A stretch of DNA of 40,514 nucleotides. Source: Paenibacillus marchantiophytorum. Lineage in GTDB: Bacteria; Bacillota; Bacilli; Paenibacillales; NBRC-103111. The stretch covers positions 1 to 40,514 of the forward strand of contig NZ_BMHE01000059.1 of assembly GCF_014640555.1 (NCBI RefSeq). Reading direction: 5' to 3'. The stretch's first letter is position 1; each line of letters starts with the position of its first letter. Below are positions 15,221-23,798 of this stretch, one piece after another. The notes below the pieces were generated by a model, which did no database searches, was not told the origin of the DNA, and was given only the letters and a program-made list of their open reading frames with translations. The position numbers and the translations under genes are program-made.

Positions 15221-16951
15221 TCACACACGGAAGCGGCCAATCAGCGTCTGCAAGTCCGCCGCCATGCTGTTCAGCACCGTGGCCGACGAAACAATCTCCT
15301 CCATGCTCGCGTATTGCCCCTCGATGTTGGAGGAAACCACACGCGCTCCCGAAGCCGTTTGCCCGGCGACTTCGTCAATCGCCCGGATCACATCCACGGC
15401 TGCGCGTGTCTTCTCCGAGATCGACGCCGAGCTGCCGGCGACTTCCGTGATCTGTCTGGCGAGCTCGTCCATCGCCACACGAATGCGCTTGAATGTCATC
15501 TGCGCCACGCCGACAACCTCAAGCCCGGTCTCTACCTCGCGGGTTCCCGCCTCGGTAGAGCCAACAACACGTCTGGTCTCCTCCTGAATGCTGGTCACCA
15601 GAGCTGCCACATCTTCAGCCGCCGCTCCCGTCTGCATAGACAGCTTGCGGACTTCGTCGGCCACAACCGCGAAACCTTTGCCGGCAGCGCCAGCACGAGC
15701 CGCTTCAATAGAAGCATTAAGCGCGAGCATATTCGTTTGTCGCGCAATATTAGCGATCATGCTGTTCGCATGAACGATTTGTTCAGAGCGCTGGCCGAGT
15801 CTTTGCACCGATTCGGCCAGTTCTTCCATCTTCTGATGGATGGCATGCATCTGAGCTATCGCTGTCTCAACAGCAGCATTGCCTGCCCCTGCCTCCTGTT
15901 GGGCGAGAGAAGACTGTTGGTTCGCGGACTGCGTAACACCGGCAATCTGACTCACAGCTGCCGACATTTCTTCCATGATGGCAACAGCCAAATGAACGCT
16001 CCTTACTTGCTCATCCGTACCGATCGAAATATGCTGGACCGTATTTGTAATTCGCTCAGAGGACTCGCTGACATGCTCAGAGTTGCTGCTCAAAGCTGCC
16101 GAAGCTGTGGCAACTTGCTGAGCACTGCCGCCTACTTGACTAATTAAGCGATGCAAATTAGCTTTCATTTGGTTAAAAGCGTTAGCCAGATCTCTCAATT
16201 CATCACGATTCTTCACTTGAATATCGCTAACGGTTAAGTCGCAGGCAGCGATTCGCTCAGCCGCTCGCACCATGGAACGCATGGGGGTCACGATCATGCG
16301 CGACAATACAAGACCCATGGCCAAAGCAAATAGGAATGCCCCCAAGCTAACCCAAATCAGCGTTTGCACCGTCGATTTGACCACATCGTGATTACGTGCA
16401 GAAGCATCCTCTTGGGTCAACTTTTCGAGGTCTTCAATTTTCGCAGCAGCCTGCGTTAAGGTTTCTGTCGTAGGGATGGCCCACTGCGTCGCTTCCGCCT
16501 TAGCCAAGGTAACATTGCCTTTGTTCGCATACTCTGTTACTTTCTTCACAAGACGTGCAAACGTCATATTGGAATCCATGATAGACTGAATAGCGCTCTG
16601 CTCATCTTCGTTAGGGGATAACTCCCCCATCTGGGCAATGACAGCAGCAAGCGCTGCATTCATATCCGTTAAACGCTGCTCCTTCTCCTTGGTCGGATCC
16701 AGCACATACCCGAACAGCATGCTGTTCTGCATTTGTGTTTTTTCTTTAATTTCCGAAACAATGCGCAGAATGGAGACATTGTCGCCTAACAGCTTGGCAT
16801 AGGAGCTGTCCACTTTGTTCAAATAGGTATACGACATGCCGCTGGTCGCAGCCACAAGCAAAGAAACGATGACGAAAGCTCCCACAATTTTGCTTCTCAA
16901 AGACAACACCAGCAGCCTTTTCTTCCAAACAGCTACAAAGTTTTTAGACAT
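15221..16951 (-). CDS. methyl-accepting chemotaxis protein, 576 aa
   Basis: This is a transmembrane chemoreceptor that signals to CheA/CheW. TM1 (about 20-42), a four-helix-bundle-type extracellular sensor (about 43-195), TM2 (about 196-219), HAMP (220-270) and a cytoplasmic coiled coil follow in order. The highly conserved signalling tip NIARQTNMLALNASIEAA lies near 401-418, continuing to GKGFAVVADEVRKLS. AGAGGTGG precedes the ATG. It follows mglC on the same strand by 104 bp, and a perfect cre box lies in that gap. A receptor for MglB-bound sugar is a reasonable inference, since classical galactose receptors dock onto the binding protein, but the sensor domain itself does not show this. Confidence 0.93.
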   Translation of the reverse strand: MSKNFVAVWKKRLLVLSLRSKIVGAFVIVSLLVAATSGMSYTYLNKVDSSYAKLLGDNVSILRIVSEIKEKTQMQNSMLFGYVLDPTKEKEQRLTDMNAALAAVIAQMGELSPNEDEQSAIQSIMDSNMTFARLVKKVTEYANKGNVTLAKAEATQWAIPTTETLTQAAAKIEDLEKLTQEDASARNHDVVKSTVQTLIWVSLGAFLFALAMGLVLSRMIVTPMRSMVRAAERIAACDLTVSDIQVKNRDELRDLANAFNQMKANLHRLISQVGGSAQQVATASAALSSNSEHVSESSERITNTVQHISIGTDEQVRSVHLAVAIMEEMSAAVSQIAGVTQSANQQSSLAQQEAGAGNAAVETAIAQMHAIHQKMEELAESVQRLGQRSEQIVHANSMIANIARQTNMLALNASIEAARAGAAGKGFAVVADEVRKLSMQTGAAAEDVAALVTSIQEETRRVVGSTEAGTREVETGLEVVGVAQMTFKRIRVAMDELARQITEVAGSSASISEKTRAAVDVIRAIDEVAGQTASGARVVSSNIEGQYASMEEIVSSATVLNSMAADLQTLIGRFRV

Positions 16952-16971
16952 AGGTAGGCCACCTCTCGTTT

Positions 16972-16985
16972 AGAAAACGCTTTCA
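16972..16985 (-). promoter_or_regulatory. catabolite-responsive element (cre) before the chemoreceptor gene
   Basis: Read on the minus strand, TGAAAGCGTTTTCT matches the Bacillus cre consensus TGWAARCGYTWNCW at all 14 positions. It ends 20 bases before the chemoreceptor ATG, just ahead of its ribosome binding site, where bound CcpA would block initiation or act as a roadblock to read-through from mglC. Confidence 0.7.
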
Positions 16986-16998
16986 AAAAGGACGCGAT

Positions 16999-17030
16999 AA
17001 CAGACTGTCCATTAGTTGCGACAGCCTGTT
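16999..17030 (-). terminator. stem-loop after mglC, weak terminator
   Basis: AACAGACTGT pairs with ACAGCCTGTT (one G-T pair) across a 12-base loop. No T run follows directly, so read-through into the chemoreceptor gene is likely. Confidence 0.4.
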
Positions 17031-17055
17031 TCACCTCGATATTCAACTTGCCAGC

Positions 17056-18087
17056 TTACTTCGAGTTCATATATTTGCGCATATCAAACGCTACCGCAGC
17101 GACGATGATTACACCTTTAATAATTAGCTGCCAGTAAGGGCTGATCCCAATAAACGTCAAACCGTAGTTGATAACGCTGAAAATCAATACCCCGGCAAGA
17201 ACGCCCGGCACCGTCCCAATACCACCCGAAGTTGATACACCGCCGACTACACAAGCGGCAATGGCATCAAGCTCGTACATATTCCCATAGTTGTTCGTAG
17301 CACCGCCGGTTCTGGCTGCTTCAAGCACCCCGGCTAATCCGTACAAAGCACCTGCAATGGAGTAAATATAGATAAGGTAACGGTTTACGTTAATCCCCGA
17401 AACGACTGCTGCGTGAATGTTGCCGCCAATGGCGTACATGTATTTACCGAGCTTCGTTTTGTTGAAAACAATCCAGACAATAATCGATACTACGATAGCA
17501 ATAATAACAATGTAAGGTAATGAATACGTGGCATCAGATCCAATTGAACCCGTTCCTAGTTTACTGAAGTCAGGTCTCAAACCGCCGATAGGCTGGGACT
17601 GATTCGGCTTCATATCGAAGTATAGGGAGTTGATACCGTATACAGCTACCATCGTTCCTAGTGTTGCAATGAATGGTGGAACCCTCAATTTAGCGACTAT
17701 AATCCCATTGATGAGACCTACCAACAAACCTGCGATAATCGCCAGGATAATTGGAACCAGAAGCGGCAGATGCGGCAGATCCGGGAAGAATCTCCGGCCA
17801 TATTCCTGCGTTTGCAGCATGGAAGCCGAGATAACGGCAGTCAGACCAACGATCCGTCCGGTCGATAAATCGGTTCCTCCAGTAATTAAGATAAACGCAG
17901 CACCCAAGGCGATAATAACGCGTGTAGACGACTGCAGCAAAATATCTCTAAGAATATTCACCGATAAAAAGCGTGGATCATAAATCGCAATTCCGACAAC
18001 CAGCACGACAAGCACGATGTAGATTGCGTATTTGGTCACGAACCCACTGATGTCTCTGGATTTTATAGTTTCTGTCTTGGTACTCAT
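17056..18087 (-). CDS. mglC: galactose/methylgalactoside-type ABC transporter permease MglC, 343 aa
   Basis: This is the membrane channel of a CUT2 sugar importer (RbsC/MglC family). About eight to ten hydrophobic helices are visible, with the family stretch ITGGTDLSTGRIVGLTAV and the later GGVSTSGGIGTVPGVLAG. The start is set at the ATG at 18087, with GGAGGGGG 10 bases before it; longer in-frame versions would run into mglA and lack a ribosome site. It follows mglA by 19 bp. Gene order mglB-mglA-mglC supports the assignment over rbsC or xylH; the exact hexose or pentose is not proven. Confidence 0.9.
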   Translation of the reverse strand: MSTKTETIKSRDISGFVTKYAIYIVLVVLVVGIAIYDPRFLSVNILRDILLQSSTRVIIALGAAFILITGGTDLSTGRIVGLTAVISASMLQTQEYGRRFFPDLPHLPLLVPIILAIIAGLLVGLINGIIVAKLRVPPFIATLGTMVAVYGINSLYFDMKPNQSQPIGGLRPDFSKLGTGSIGSDATYSLPYIVIIAIVVSIIVWIVFNKTKLGKYMYAIGGNIHAAVVSGINVNRYLIYIYSIAGALYGLAGVLEAARTGGATNNYGNMYELDAIAACVVGGVSTSGGIGTVPGVLAGVLIFSVINYGLTFIGISPYWQLIIKGVIIVAAVAFDMRKYMNSK

Positions 18088-18106
18088 GGTTTCTTGGCCC
18101 CCTCCA

Positions 18107-19621
18107 TTATGCCATGTGCTGTGCAGCAAGGCGCATGATCTCTTCTTCTGTTGCTTTGTTTCCATCTACAATCCCCGTAAGGCGTCCTTCGCACATGACC
18201 ATGATTCGGTCTGACATCCCGAGAAGTTCAGGCATTTCAGAAGAGATCATGATAATACTTTTTCCCTGCTTGGCAAGATCAGCAATGATGGAGTAAATCT
18301 CAAATTTAGCCCCTACGTCGATCCCCCGTGTTGGTTCATCGAGCAAAAGCACATCGGGCTCCGTAAGAAGCCATCTCGCGAGCAGCACTTTTTGTTGGTT
18401 ACCACCGGACAAATTTTTGATCAAAGCATGCATATTAGGCGTCTTCACCCTAAGCATTTCGATGCTTCGCTCGACTTCGACTTTCCGTTTAGCTTCATTA
18501 ATGAAGCCTAAGGGATTCATGTATCTGCCCAAATTGGCGATAACCGTGTTTTCCAGTACCGATAATACGGGGAAAATCCCGGTCACACGACGCTCTTCTG
18601 TGAGCAGCGCGATTTTATGTTTAATGGCATCAATCGGTGATTTGAGCTTAACCGGCTTTCCGTTCATCGCAATGCTGCCGGAAGCTATGCCTCTCATCCC
18701 GAACAAAGCTTCAATCAGTTCTGTACGTTGCGCCCCGACAAGTCCACCCACGCCGAGGATTTCACCTTTGCGAAGATCAAAGGAGACATTCTTAAACGAT
18801 TTGGGAATGACAGACGTCAATCCGTCAACCTTCATTAATACACCGTTAGGCACATTGTGACGCTCAGGAAAACGCTCTTTCAGATCACGTCCAACCATCT
18901 TGGAGATGATCATATCTGTTGTTAAATCGGCGGATGGCCAGGTCCCAATCTTCGTTCCGTCACGCATAATTGTAACTTCATCCGAAATCTCAAGAATTTC
19001 TTCCATTTTATGTGAAATATAGATGATCGAAACGCCACGACTTCTCAGGTCGCGAATGATGCGAAACAACTGCTCAACTTCATTGCCTGTCAACGACGAT
19101 GTCGGCTCATCCATAACAATGACTTTCGAATTAAAAGAAACGGCCTTGGCAATTTCAATGGATTGCACTTTGGAAACCGATAACGTTCCCACTAGCGTAT
19201 CCGGCTTAATATCCATTTGGAGTTGATTGAACAGGTTCTCTGTATCTTTACGCATCTTCTTGTGATCCACTAATTTCAAAGGTCCGATCCCTTTAAGCGG
19301 AAAACGTCCTAACCAAATGTTCTCCATCACATTGCGATGAGGAACCGGGTGAAGCTCTTGATGAATCATGGAAATGCCGCTTGATAAAGCAATCTTGGAA
19401 TTATGAATGGAAACGATTTCGCCATTCAGCTTGATTTCTCCGCCATCCGGTTTATAAATACCGAACAAGCATTTCATTAACGTTGATTTCCCAGCCCCGT
19501 TCTCTCCCATCAGTGCATGTACGCTGCCTGGGCGAACTTGGAGGGTGACGTTATCCAGCGCCTTAACGCCAGGGAACTCTTTGGATATTTGATTCATTTC
19601 CAGTAAATAGTCTGCAGTCAT
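18107..19621 (-). CDS. mglA: sugar ABC transporter ATP-binding protein MglA, 504 aa
   Basis: This is the double-domain ATPase that powers the CUT2 importer. Domain 1 has an intact Walker A (GENGAGKST) and Walker B (VIVMDEPTSS), with a signature LSVSKVQSIEIAKA close to that of E. coli MglA. Domain 2 has the naturally degenerate P-loop GGLVGAQRTE typical of RbsA/MglA but a canonical LSGGNQQK signature and LLLDEPTRGID. The ATG at 19621 follows GGGGGAG by 6 bases and gives the usual family length; longer in-frame extensions cover the intergenic stem-loop and are not credible. Confidence 0.93.
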   Translation of the reverse strand: MTADYLLEMNQISKEFPGVKALDNVTLQVRPGSVHALMGENGAGKSTLMKCLFGIYKPDGGEIKLNGEIVSIHNSKIALSSGISMIHQELHPVPHRNVMENIWLGRFPLKGIGPLKLVDHKKMRKDTENLFNQLQMDIKPDTLVGTLSVSKVQSIEIAKAVSFNSKVIVMDEPTSSLTGNEVEQLFRIIRDLRSRGVSIIYISHKMEEILEISDEVTIMRDGTKIGTWPSADLTTDMIISKMVGRDLKERFPERHNVPNGVLMKVDGLTSVIPKSFKNVSFDLRKGEILGVGGLVGAQRTELIEALFGMRGIASGSIAMNGKPVKLKSPIDAIKHKIALLTEERRVTGIFPVLSVLENTVIANLGRYMNPLGFINEAKRKVEVERSIEMLRVKTPNMHALIKNLSGGNQQKVLLARWLLTEPDVLLLDEPTRGIDVGAKFEIYSIIADLAKQGKSIIMISSEMPELLGMSDRIMVMCEGRLTGIVDGNKATEEEIMRLAAQHMA

Positions 19622-19719
19622 GGTAACTCCCCCTACCAGCTCACGATAATCCCCACAAAGTGAAGCCTTTCTTCGAAGCTTTAGTCTCTTAGCCTTTGCA
19701 CGGATTCCCAAATAAGGAA

Positions 19720-19748
19720 GGCAAGAGCTTGACGCTGCTGCTCTTGCC
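19720..19748 (-). terminator. stem-loop between mglB and mglA
   Basis: GGCAAGAGC and GCTCTTGCC form a perfect 9-bp stem around an 11-base loop, 15 bases past the mglB stop codon. The following minus-strand TTCCTTATTT is a poor T run. It probably terminates part of transcription or protects the mglB message, giving more binding protein than transporter. Confidence 0.6.
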
Positions 19749-19762
19749 CGCTTCACTCTGGA

Positions 19763-20842
19763 TTACTTCGCTTCGCTCATGTTCTCTTTTGTAATCTTTT
19801 TGTAGGAAATCCATACATACTTACCGTCAGTTACATCATAGCCAGTTGTTTCTTTGCTAGGCGTTTTGCCGTTAGCCAGAGCCGTTGCTACGTTCGTCGT
19901 TGCTGCGCCTTGGTTCTTCGCATCGTTCAGAACTGTTCCGAGCAACGTGCCATCGCTAAGTGCTTGCAGCGCAGGAGCTGTAGCATCTACACCAACAACG
20001 GGCAGGAATTTATTGTCTTTGAAATAACCTTTTGCTTTCAAAGCTTCGATCGCGCCAAGCGCCATATCATCGTTGTTCGCAAGAACAGCTTCGATTTTGC
20101 TTTCGCTGGAAGCTAAGAACGCCGCCATTTTCTCTTGACCTTTAACGCGGTCCCACATCGCTGTATCTTCTGCTACTTTTTCTACACCCAGACCAGCATC
20201 TGTGATCGCTTGGATGGAGAATTTCGTACGAAGCTCAGCATCTTGATGTCCTGGCTCGCCTTTAAGCATGACGTATTGGATTTTACCGTCTTTATTTTTG
20301 TCCGCTTCCGGATGAGCTTTGAAGTAATCAACCAACAATTGGCCTTCCATTGTACCGGATTGTTCCGCTTTTGCTCCTACGTAGTAAACTTTATCCCATT
20401 TCTTCATGTCATCAGCCAAAGGCTCACGGTTCAAGAAGACGACTGGCACGTTCGCTGCTTTGGCTTTATCGATGATAACGCCTGCTGCCGTACGGTCAAC
20501 TGCGTTGATCGCTAGAGCGTTTACTTTTTTCGTGATGAAAAGGTCAACTTTATCATTTTGCGTTGGTTGAGAGTTTTGACTGTCAACGATATCGACCGTT
20601 GCTTTGTCTTTCGCCGCATCCGCGATCGCTGCGCGAACACCGGACATGAAAGTATCATCAAATTTATAGATCGCTACACCGATATTTGGTTTTTTACCTG
20701 TGTCAGCTGCTTTAGGCGTTGCTGTCGCTGCTGCACCTGTAGAAGCTGCCGGAGCTGGTGTTGCTGTTTCTGTTTTATTACCGCAGCCTACGACGGTTGC
20801 AACCAGCGCGCCTGCCACTGCTAGAGTAAGAAGTTTTTTCAA
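19763..20842 (-). CDS. mglB: galactose-type sugar-binding lipoprotein MglB, 359 aa
   Basis: This is the periplasmic-binding-protein-like receptor of the CUT2 importer, anchored as a lipoprotein. The signal peptide MKKLLTLAVAG...VVGC (Cys near 20) is followed by an Ala/Thr/Pro-rich linker. A two-lobe sugar-binding domain then opens with IGVAIYKFDDTFMSGVRAAI, very like the MglB opening, with AINAVDR, FLNREP, ANNDDMALGAIEA and VVGVDATAPAL. The start is a TTG at 20842, because AGGGAGGG lies 6 bases before it; the in-frame ATG at 20914 lies in the promoter region. On the minus strand TTGTTT and TATAGT with a 16-base spacer form a likely promoter about 65 bases upstream. Confidence 0.9.
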   Translation of the reverse strand: MKKLLTLAVAGALVATVVGCGNKTETATPAPAASTGAAATATPKAADTGKKPNIGVAIYKFDDTFMSGVRAAIADAAKDKATVDIVDSQNSQPTQNDKVDLFITKKVNALAINAVDRTAAGVIIDKAKAANVPVVFLNREPLADDMKKWDKVYYVGAKAEQSGTMEGQLLVDYFKAHPEADKNKDGKIQYVMLKGEPGHQDAELRTKFSIQAITDAGLGVEKVAEDTAMWDRVKGQEKMAAFLASSESKIEAVLANNDDMALGAIEALKAKGYFKDNKFLPVVGVDATAPALQALSDGTLLGTVLNDAKNQGAATTNVATALANGKTPSKETTGYDVTDGKYVWISYKKITKENMSEAK

Positions 20843-20954
20843 AGTAAGACCCTCCCTAAAAGGTTGTTTGTTTGGTTTGTTTACATTTCTAACTATAAAC
20901 TTTCGCGTGTTCAAAACAAATGCAATATCCTCACATGTTCTATCGAAATTCTCA

Positions 20955-21935
20955 TCACTTTATAAACGGAAATAACAGCTTCTGATTGTCCGACCAGAAC
21001 ATATTCGTCAGGTCAATCGCTCGAATGCCTGTATCCACGCGGCTTGGGACCTTCTTCCCCTTGGCAGCTTCGACCGCATTCTTCACGCCCAAATACCCGA
21101 TGCTGAACGGATTCTGAATAATCGTCGCTTGGATGACGCCTTCTTGCAGCAGCTCCAATTCTTCCGATGTGCTGTCGAAAGTAATAATCTTGATCTTGTC
21201 CTGCAAATTCAATTGTTGGACTGCATCCGCCACGCCAATCGAAGATATTTCATTCAAGGCAACAATTCCGTCCAAATCCGGATATTTGGCGACGATGTTC
21301 TGCGTCATCTGGGCGGCAAGCTCCCGGTCTGTCAGACTATACACTTTATCAATGACACGAACGTCCGGATATTGGGCGATCTCGTCCAAAAGACCCTGTT
21401 CACGAAGCTCCGTATTGCGCTCTCCTTGCTTAAAGCTGACAATCGCAATCTGCCCGCTCGTTCCAGCGAGTTTAATGAGCTGTTTGCCGGCCAACTGTCC
21501 CGCCTCATAATTATTAGCGCCAATAAAGCTCTTCGCTTTGCGTGACTCCACTTCGGAATCAATCGTTATAACCGGTATGCCGAAAGCGTTCGCATCTTCC
21601 ACAACCTGAGACAATTCTCTGTAATCGTTAGCCGCGAGAACAATCGCGTCCGGTCTGCTGCTAATGGATTGCTCCATCAAAGCAATCTGACCCTTCACAT
21701 CCGCCTCATCACCTGGTGCGCGGAAATCCAGGGCGACATCGAATTCCTTCGCCGCCACTTCGGCCCCCATCTTCACTGTCTTCCAATAATCGCCGTTTTG
21801 GCTTCTAAGCACGACTTCCAAGTGCCTCTTTTGCTCGGCTGGCGTCATCTCGTCTTGTCTGGAGCAGGAGGATACGGAGACGACAGCAATCAGGATGGCA
21901 AAAAGCAGGGGTCCTAGTTTCATTGTTTTAACCAT
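20955..21935 (-). CDS. sugar-binding lipoprotein acting as sensor partner, 326 aa
   Basis: This is a second RbsB-type periplasmic-binding lipoprotein. A short signal peptide with lipobox SVSSC (Cys near 24) precedes a two-lobe domain (VLRSQNGDYWKTVKMGAEVA, AANDYRE, TIDSEVES, ALNEISSIGVADA, TFDSTSEE). It is encoded directly after the YesM-type kinase (49 bp gap) and before mglB, with GGAGA 4 bases before the ATG. Its low similarity to the neighbouring MglB and its place in the regulatory half of the locus suggest that it presents sugar to the kinase, as XylFII does for LytS in Clostridium beijerinckii. A plain transport role cannot be excluded. Confidence 0.82.
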   Translation of the reverse strand: MVKTMKLGPLLFAILIAVVSVSSCSRQDEMTPAEQKRHLEVVLRSQNGDYWKTVKMGAEVAAKEFDVALDFRAPGDEADVKGQIALMEQSISSRPDAIVLAANDYRELSQVVEDANAFGIPVITIDSEVESRKAKSFIGANNYEAGQLAGKQLIKLAGTSGQIAIVSFKQGERNTELREQGLLDEIAQYPDVRVIDKVYSLTDRELAAQMTQNIVAKYPDLDGIVALNEISSIGVADAVQQLNLQDKIKIITFDSTSEELELLQEGVIQATIIQNPFSIGYLGVKNAVEAAKGKKVPSRVDTGIRAIDLTNMFWSDNQKLLFPFIK

Positions 21936-21984
21936 CGTATCTCCTTCCTATTCAACATAAGGTCTAATCGTCGAGCCTGCTGCA

Positions 21985-23769
21985 TCACGGCTGCACCTTC
22001 TCGGCAGGAATCCAGATCTTCACCAGCGTCCCTTCCTCCAGCTCACTTTCGACCGTAACTCCGTAATCGGATCCAAAATAAAGCTGAATTCGCTCATGCA
22101 CATTGCGCAGCCCGACACCGGAGCCTTTATCGCTTTTCACCTGACCGGAGAGAATATTCTTCAGCGTTTCTTCCGACATGCCGACCCCGTTATCGCGAAT
22201 TTGAAATAGGATGCGCTCCTCCTGCCTGCTCGCCGTTATGTGAATATGACCTTTATCCACCATATATTCGATCCCGTGATACAACGCATTTTCCACAAAT
22301 GGCTGCAAAATCAACTTCAGGGTCTGGTACTCCAGAATCTCGTTATCCACCTTAATGTCGTAATCAAACTTATCCTTATAGCGCATCTTCTGGATGATCA
22401 AATAATTGCGGATATGCTCAATCTCTTCCCCGATCGTAATGATGTTCTTCCCTTTGCTGAGGGATATCCGAAAGAATTTGGACAACGAAGTAATCGTCGT
22501 CACAACCTCCTCATTCTTGCCATTGCCCACCATCCGCACGACCGAATTGAGTGTATTGTATAAAAAATGCGGATTAATCTGCGATTGCAGAACCTCCAGC
22601 TCATTTTTTCGTTTCGTCTCCTGCTCATGGATGCTTTGATCCATCAGTTCTCGAACCCGTGAAACCATCAGGTTGAATCTGCGTGAAAGCTGCTCCACTT
22701 CATCGGCTCCGCGAACATGAATATATGTATCGAAGTGTCCCTTCTCCACCATTTCCATCGACTTCTTCAACCGCTTGATCGGCTTGGAAATCCGAGCGGA
22801 CATGAAAGAAGAGATCAGTAAAATAAAGATAAGCACAATAACCAGCAGCCAAATCATGAATGTACTGACTTCCTTGCGGGTCGTCATCATTTCATCGAGA
22901 TAAGAGACCCCAATAATTTTCCACCCGATGTTATTGACGGTTCTGACCACATTAAGCCGGGGCTCGCCTTCGCTGACGTCCATATATTTGCCATAAGAGA
23001 ATTTAAGCGCTTGTTCGACATTTTCATATTTCAAGCCAATATAAATGAGCTGCTGCTGCGGATGGTACACAATGTTTCCCGCGGAGTCATCGATAATGTA
23101 CACGTATCCCTTCTTGCCCAAAGACACAGTGCGAAACACATCATCCAACGTCTTGAAATTAATGTCTACGAGCAAGACCGCATCCTCCCATTTCCCATTT
23201 TGCATAATGGAAACCCCTTTGCTCATCGAAACCACCCATTTGTAGGGGTCCTTGAACAAGTTCTGGATATGCGGCAGGGAGAATGTCAGATGGTTGGGAT
23301 TATCAAGCGCAGAACGAAACCACGACTGCTCGAGCAGCCGCGTATTCTTGCGCATTTCTGTTGTGTGAATGCCCGTCACAAGTCCACCATCAGCCGTAAA
23401 TAGATTGATCGAGACGATATCCTCCCTTGTGCTGGCGATCGTCTCCAACTGCTCAAGCAATTTATCCGTCGGAATACCGCGGCTCTTGGCAATCTTGGCA
23501 TCGACCACTTCGAACGTATCCGCCATGCCTTTAATATAATTTTCCAGGTTGAGCTGCACCTGTTCGATGACTTGCTGTGTACTCAGGAATGCATTTTCTT
23601 CCGCTGTTGTGGAGAATTTATTGTACAACACGAGGGAAACGACCAGCATGACGACCACCGTAATCAAAATAAACGACATCGTAATCGTAAATTGAATGCT
23701 CTTCACTCTCAGCGTATCCATCAGCACATCATACAAGGTTTGGAAAAGCTCTTTCACTTTCCGCCTCAA
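21985..23769 (-). CDS. YesM-type sensor histidine kinase of the mgl locus, 594 aa
   Basis: This is a membrane kinase for the regulator encoded just upstream. TM1 lies at about 28-50, a double-Cache extracellular domain at about 51-300 (ending WKIIGVSYLDEM), TM2 at about 303-323, HAMP at 324-376, a His_kinase domain with QINPHFLYN (His401) and a HATPase with QPFVENALYHG, RDNGVGMS and GSGVGLRNV. The start is a TTG at 23769 with GGTGA 4 bases before it; a GTG four codons later is an alternative. It lies 29 bp after the regulator gene and 49 bp before the sensor lipoprotein gene. Confidence 0.92.
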   Translation of the reverse strand: MRRKVKELFQTLYDVLMDTLRVKSIQFTITMSFILITVVVMLVVSLVLYNKFSTTAEENAFLSTQQVIEQVQLNLENYIKGMADTFEVVDAKIAKSRGIPTDKLLEQLETIASTREDIVSINLFTADGGLVTGIHTTEMRKNTRLLEQSWFRSALDNPNHLTFSLPHIQNLFKDPYKWVVSMSKGVSIMQNGKWEDAVLLVDINFKTLDDVFRTVSLGKKGYVYIIDDSAGNIVYHPQQQLIYIGLKYENVEQALKFSYGKYMDVSEGEPRLNVVRTVNNIGWKIIGVSYLDEMMTTRKEVSTFMIWLLVIVLIFILLISSFMSARISKPIKRLKKSMEMVEKGHFDTYIHVRGADEVEQLSRRFNLMVSRVRELMDQSIHEQETKRKNELEVLQSQINPHFLYNTLNSVVRMVGNGKNEEVVTTITSLSKFFRISLSKGKNIITIGEEIEHIRNYLIIQKMRYKDKFDYDIKVDNEILEYQTLKLILQPFVENALYHGIEYMVDKGHIHITASRQEERILFQIRDNGVGMSEETLKNILSGQVKSDKGSGVGLRNVHERIQLYFGSDYGVTVESELEEGTLVKIWIPAEKVQP

Positions 23770-23798
23770 GCTGTCACCCCCATTCTAGAGCCCCTGTA

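Noticed and set aside
15143..16147. 334-codon plus-strand frame opposite the chemoreceptor
   Set aside because: It is antisense to a well-defined chemoreceptor domain and its translation has no domain-like character.
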